A DNA stretch of 8,020 bases, from the NCBI GenBank assembly GCA_003864535.1, contig BHEQ01000081.1, positions 1-8,020 on the forward strand, in the 5' to 3' direction. Each line of letters begins with the position of its first letter. The stretch's first letter is position 1. Under the pieces are notes generated by a model, which worked only from the letters and a program-made list of their open reading frames with translations, did no database searches and was not told the DNA's origin. A program made the position numbers and the translations under genes. Below are positions 5,649 to 8,020 of the stretch, piece by piece. Source of the stretch: Gammaproteobacteria bacterium (GTDB lineage Bacteria > Pseudomonadota > Gammaproteobacteria > Cardiobacteriales > Wohlfahrtiimonadaceae).

Positions 5649-6628
5649 TGGAAATACAAAATATTAAGCTTGATAAAAAATCAGCCACATTTATAGTGCC
5701 TAATTGGTGCAAGCGCTATGGTGGGATTTTAATTGGACTGATTGCTTTATTAATCTTTTTCTCATTCAAATCACCATACTTTTTCACCCAAGACAACTTG
5801 ATGAATATCTTGCTGCAAGTGTCGATTATCGCCATCGCTGCATTTGGGATGACTTACGTTTTATTATTAGGTGAGATTGACTTATCTATAGGCTCTATTA
5901 TCGCAATGGTTGGTACTTTAGCCGCGTTAAGTCTAAGTCACGAGCTCTCATTATTTAGCGTAATACCACTCGCTATTTTAGCGGCACTCTTACTTGGAAT
6001 GATGAATGGCTTGTTATCAGCATCACTCGGCATTCCCTCTTTTATTGTAACTGTTGCAACTATGGGGATTTTTAGAGGAATATCTTCTATCTTTTTAGAC
6101 GGCGCATCTATTTCTATCGAGCATGAAGGATTTATAGCAATTGGTAATGGTGAGTGGTTTTCTATTCCTATTCCGATCTGGATTATGATTGCCTTATTAT
6201 TAGTGAATCATTTTATACTTTCTAAAACAGTGTTTGGGCGCAAAATTTATCTTACTGGTGGGAATAAAGAAGCGGCTATTTATTCAGGTATAAAAGTAAT
6301 TTCTTTGAAGATAAAAGTCTTTATGGTGATGGCAGCAATGGCAGGAACAAGCGGTTTAATCCTAGCATCTCGCCTTAATTCTGCTCAAGCTAATGCGGGC
6401 ATTGGTTATGAATTAGATGCAATTGCTGCAGCTGTTTTAGGTGGCACAAGTTTATCAGGTGGTTATGGCACAGTGATTGGGACTTTTATTGGGGCAATTA
6501 TTATCGGTGTGATTAATAACGGTATGAATTTACTTAATGTTCCATATTTTTATCAACTTATTGTTAAAGGAGTGGTGATTTTGATCGCAGTATATATTGA
6601 TGTGCAAAGTAAAAAACGCCGCACTTAA
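5648..6628 (+). CDS. Sugar ABC transporter permease (RbsC type)
   Basis: This 326-residue inner-membrane protein forms the sugar channel, presumably as a homodimer. About nine or ten hydrophobic segments are visible, for example at about 27-40, 50-73, 103-125, 176-191, 220-240, 276-295 and 303-317. Family motifs are GEIDLSIGS at 75-83 (usually GxIDLSVGS), TGGNKEAAIYSGI at 203-215 (the cytoplasmic loop that contacts the ATPase) and the glycine-rich VLGGTSLSGGYGT at 263-275. The ATG overlaps the ATPase stop by one base, with AAAGGA at 5635-5640 as ribosome binding site. The chain ends in a positively charged KKRRT tail. Length is normal for BPD_transp_2 permeases. It has no second permease partner, as expected for this class. 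Confidence 0.92.
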   Translation: MEIQNIKLDKKSATFIVPNWCKRYGGILIGLIALLIFFSFKSPYFFTQDNLMNILLQVSIIAIAAFGMTYVLLLGEIDLSIGSIIAMVGTLAALSLSHELSLFSVIPLAILAALLLGMMNGLLSASLGIPSFIVTVATMGIFRGISSIFLDGASISIEHEGFIAIGNGEWFSIPIPIWIMIALLLVNHFILSKTVFGRKIYLTGGNKEAAIYSGIKVISLKIKVFMVMAAMAGTSGLILASRLNSAQANAGIGYELDAIAAAVLGGTSLSGGYGTVIGTFIGAIIIGVINNGMNLLNVPYFYQLIVKGVVILIAVYIDVQSKKRRT

Positions 6629-6652
6629 AACACTCACAAGCTAGCTATCGCT

Positions 6653-6676
6653 ATTCTTAAATAGCCTCTTAAGAAT
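6653..6676. other. Intercistronic hairpin before the kinase gene
   Basis: ATTCTTAA at 6653-6660 and TTAAGAAT at 6669-6676 form a perfect 8-bp inverted repeat with an 8-base loop, in the 76-base gap between permease and kinase. The stem is AT-rich and has no following T-run, so it is a poor terminator. It may affect mRNA processing or stability, or be chance in AT-rich DNA. Confidence 0.35.
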
Positions 6677-6704
6677 GTCTTCTCAATATAAAAAAGGTAA
6701 TTAA

Positions 6705-7646
6705 ATGAAAAAACCTAAAATTATGACAATGGGTGAAATTCTTGTTGAAATTATGACAACCCAAATTGATCAAAGCTTTCGTAGACCAGGCAATCTCGTT
6801 GGGCCTTATCCAAGCGGCGCTCCTGCAATTTTTATTGATCAAGTGGCAACTTTAGGTATTGCATGTGGAATTATTGGCTGTGTTGGTGATGATGATTTTG
6901 GGCGCAATAATATCGAGCGTTTAGCGCAAGATGGAGTTGATATATCATCAATTTATAAACTAAACGAGCACGTTACTGGTAGTGCTTTTGTAACTTACTT
7001 AAAAGATGGTACTCGAGATTTTATTTTTAATATCACCAATAGTGCAAGTGGACAACTTTCTATGGAACATGTTCAAGAAGCATATTTCAAAGACTGCACC
7101 CATTTTCATGTGATGGGATCATCATTATTTTCATTTCATATTGTTGATGCTATGACAAAGGCGATTGAAATTGTGAAAGCTCAAGGCGGAGTAATTTCAT
7201 TTGATCCAAATATCCGTAAGGAAATGTTAAATATCCCTGAAATGCGTGAAGCTTTAGTCTTGATTTTAGAATATACCGATATATTTATGCCGAGCGATCA
7301 TGAAATTGCATTACTAACTAATACCAATAATGAGGCGGATGCAATTAAAGAAATTTTAGAGATGGGAGTGCGTGAAATCATAATCAAGCGCGGTAAAGAA
7401 GGCTGTTGTTATTATTCAGAGAAAGAGAAAATCAAAATACCAGCATTTAAGATAAATGAGCTTGATCCAACTGGTGCGGGAGATTGTTTTGGGGCGACAT
7501 TTATTGCTTGCCGTGCTAAAGGTATGGATGCACGCCAAGCTCTTATATATGCCAATGCGAGCGGTGCCTTAGCTGTTTCTAAAAAAGGACCTATGGAAGG
7601 TGTTAGCTCATTTGCTGAATTAGATGAGTTTATTTTAAAAAATTAA
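6705..7646 (+). CDS. PfkB-family sugar kinase, probable D-tagatose or related ketohexose kinase
   Basis: This 313-residue cytoplasmic kinase of the ribokinase/PfkB superfamily transfers phosphate from ATP to a sugar. The N-terminal GEILVEIM (10-17) and PSGAPAIFIDQVA (36-48) form the substrate-side region. GCVGDDDFG (58-66) is the usual lid-proximal motif, and FDPNIR (166-171) is also present. The C-terminal PfkB signature DPTGAGDCFGATF (254-266) supplies the anion hole and catalytic base D260. The GEILVEIM and PSGAPAIFIDQVA segments match my memory of proteins annotated as tagatose kinase (TagK) in rhizobia better than ribokinase, fructokinase or 2-keto-3-deoxygluconate kinase; I could not search this. 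The start is supported by AAAAAGG at 6691-6697, 7 bases before the ATG. Its place between the transporter and a GatY-type aldolase fits phosphorylation of the imported sugar. Confidence 0.8.
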   Translation: MKKPKIMTMGEILVEIMTTQIDQSFRRPGNLVGPYPSGAPAIFIDQVATLGIACGIIGCVGDDDFGRNNIERLAQDGVDISSIYKLNEHVTGSAFVTYLKDGTRDFIFNITNSASGQLSMEHVQEAYFKDCTHFHVMGSSLFSFHIVDAMTKAIEIVKAQGGVISFDPNIRKEMLNIPEMREALVLILEYTDIFMPSDHEIALLTNTNNEADAIKEILEMGVREIIIKRGKEGCCYYSEKEKIKIPAFKINELDPTGAGDCFGATFIACRAKGMDARQALIYANASGALAVSKKGPMEGVSSFAELDEFILKN

Positions 7647-7709
7647 AGATAAAACAATAAGAATGAATTTTGGGAGATTATCAGCACTAATTTCACACCG
7701 ATAATAAGT

Positions 7710-7727
7710 CAATATAGGCAATATAGG
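7710..7727 (+). repeat. 9-bp tandem repeat covering the aldolase ribosome binding site
   Basis: CAATATAGG occurs twice without a gap (7710-7718 and 7719-7727). The second copy contributes the first part of AGGAAG at 7725-7730, the likely ribosome binding site 7 bases before the ATG at 7738. A slip-mediated gain or loss of one unit would leave the site intact. There is no terminator-like structure in the 91-base gap after the kinase, so co-transcription is expected. Confidence 0.6.
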
Positions 7728-7737
7728 AAGTATTACA

Positions 7738-8020
7738 ATGATCAACACAATAATTAATACAAAAGAGATGCTCCATAAAGCACAGGCAGGTAAGTATGCT
7801 GTTCCTGCTTTTAATATTCATAATTTAGAGACTATTCAAGTAATTATTGAAGTTGCAGCCAGAATGAATTCCCCTGTTATTTTAGCTGGAACACCTGGGA
7901 CATTTATTTACGGAGGCTTAGAATATCTGACCGCAATTACTAAAACTGCGGCACGGACTCACTCTATCCCAATTGCACTCCATTTAGATCATCATGAAAA
8001 TATTGATGATATTAGAAAAG
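7738..8020 (+). CDS. gatY: Class II aldolase, tagatose-1,6-bisphosphate type (GatY/KbaY), 5' part only
   Basis: The window edge cuts this gene after 94 codons; family members have about 285 residues. The visible part closely follows my memory of E. coli GatY: a TKEML-like start, YAVPAFNIHNLET at about 20-32, SPVILAGTPGTF at about 45-56, and HLDHH at 82-86 holding the catalytic aspartate (D84) and a zinc-binding histidine (H85). Class II aldolases of this type split D-tagatose 1,6-bisphosphate into dihydroxyacetone phosphate and glyceraldehyde 3-phosphate in the cytoplasm. The close relatives KbaY and fructose-bisphosphate aldolase are alternatives, but the HNLE and AGTPGTF segments favour GatY/KbaY. 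In enterobacteria this catalytic subunit works with GatZ or KbaZ, which is not in view. Gene order suggests it is the last visible member of the transporter-kinase operon. Confidence 0.85.
   Translation, partial: MINTIINTKEMLHKAQAGKYAVPAFNIHNLETIQVIIEVAARMNSPVILAGTPGTFIYGGLEYLTAITKTAARTHSIPIALHLDHHENIDDIRK

Noticed and set aside
6347..6355. ACAAGCGGT, identical to the core of an uptake sequence used by some Pasteurellaceae
   Set aside because: Only one exact copy is seen in 8 kb, within the permease gene. Genomes that use it carry it far more densely, so chance is likely.

Overview
The window looks like chromosomal DNA from an AT-rich bacterium, most likely a gammaproteobacterium of the Pasteurellaceae or Orbaceae type. 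This rests on the low GC content, the gene style, the similarity of the last gene to enterobacterial GatY, and AAGGA-type ribosome binding sites. There is no rRNA or tRNA to confirm it. The locus encodes sugar uptake and breakdown, all on the + strand: a DeoR-family regulator, two ribose-type periplasmic binding proteins, an RbsA/MglA-type double ATPase, an RbsC-type permease, a PfkB-family kinase resembling D-tagatose kinases, and the first 94 codons of a class II aldolase of the GatY/KbaY (tagatose-1,6-bisphosphate) type.

Layout. Positions 2-52 may be the tail of an unrelated upstream gene. From about 77 to 1826 lies a first copy of a unit made of upstream region, regulator and binding protein, ending just before the ATPase ribosome binding site. 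Its regulator (372-855) is dead: it has two in-frame stops, internal deletions and an inserted 122-bp palindromic element. Its binding protein (876-1781) is intact. Positions 1832-1953 hold a second copy of the palindromic element in opposite orientation, followed by unassigned DNA and a GC-richer inverted repeat (2079-2136). From about 2143 to 4097 lies the second, intact copy of the unit (regulator 2287-3117, binding protein 3138-4040). It runs directly into the ATPase (4107-5648), permease (5648-6628), kinase (6705-7646) and aldolase (7738 to the window edge).

How the genes work together (inference). Either binding protein captures a sugar in the periplasm and hands it to one shared ATPase/permease pair. 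The kinase phosphorylates it. The aldolase would split a ketohexose bisphosphate into dihydroxyacetone phosphate and glyceraldehyde 3-phosphate. The simplest substrate guess is D-tagatose or a related ketohexose, entering through an ABC transporter and not the usual PTS. A second kinase or an epimerase would still be needed and is not in view. The surviving regulator probably controls both units, because a TCGAAAG/CTTTCGA palindrome is kept in front of both the live and the dead regulator copy.

The most notable points are the tandem duplication with asymmetric decay, the 122-bp palindromic mobile-element-like repeat with a TTAA flank duplication, and a change in a predicted sugar-contact position between the two binding proteins. 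I found no clearly novel defence or mobile system.
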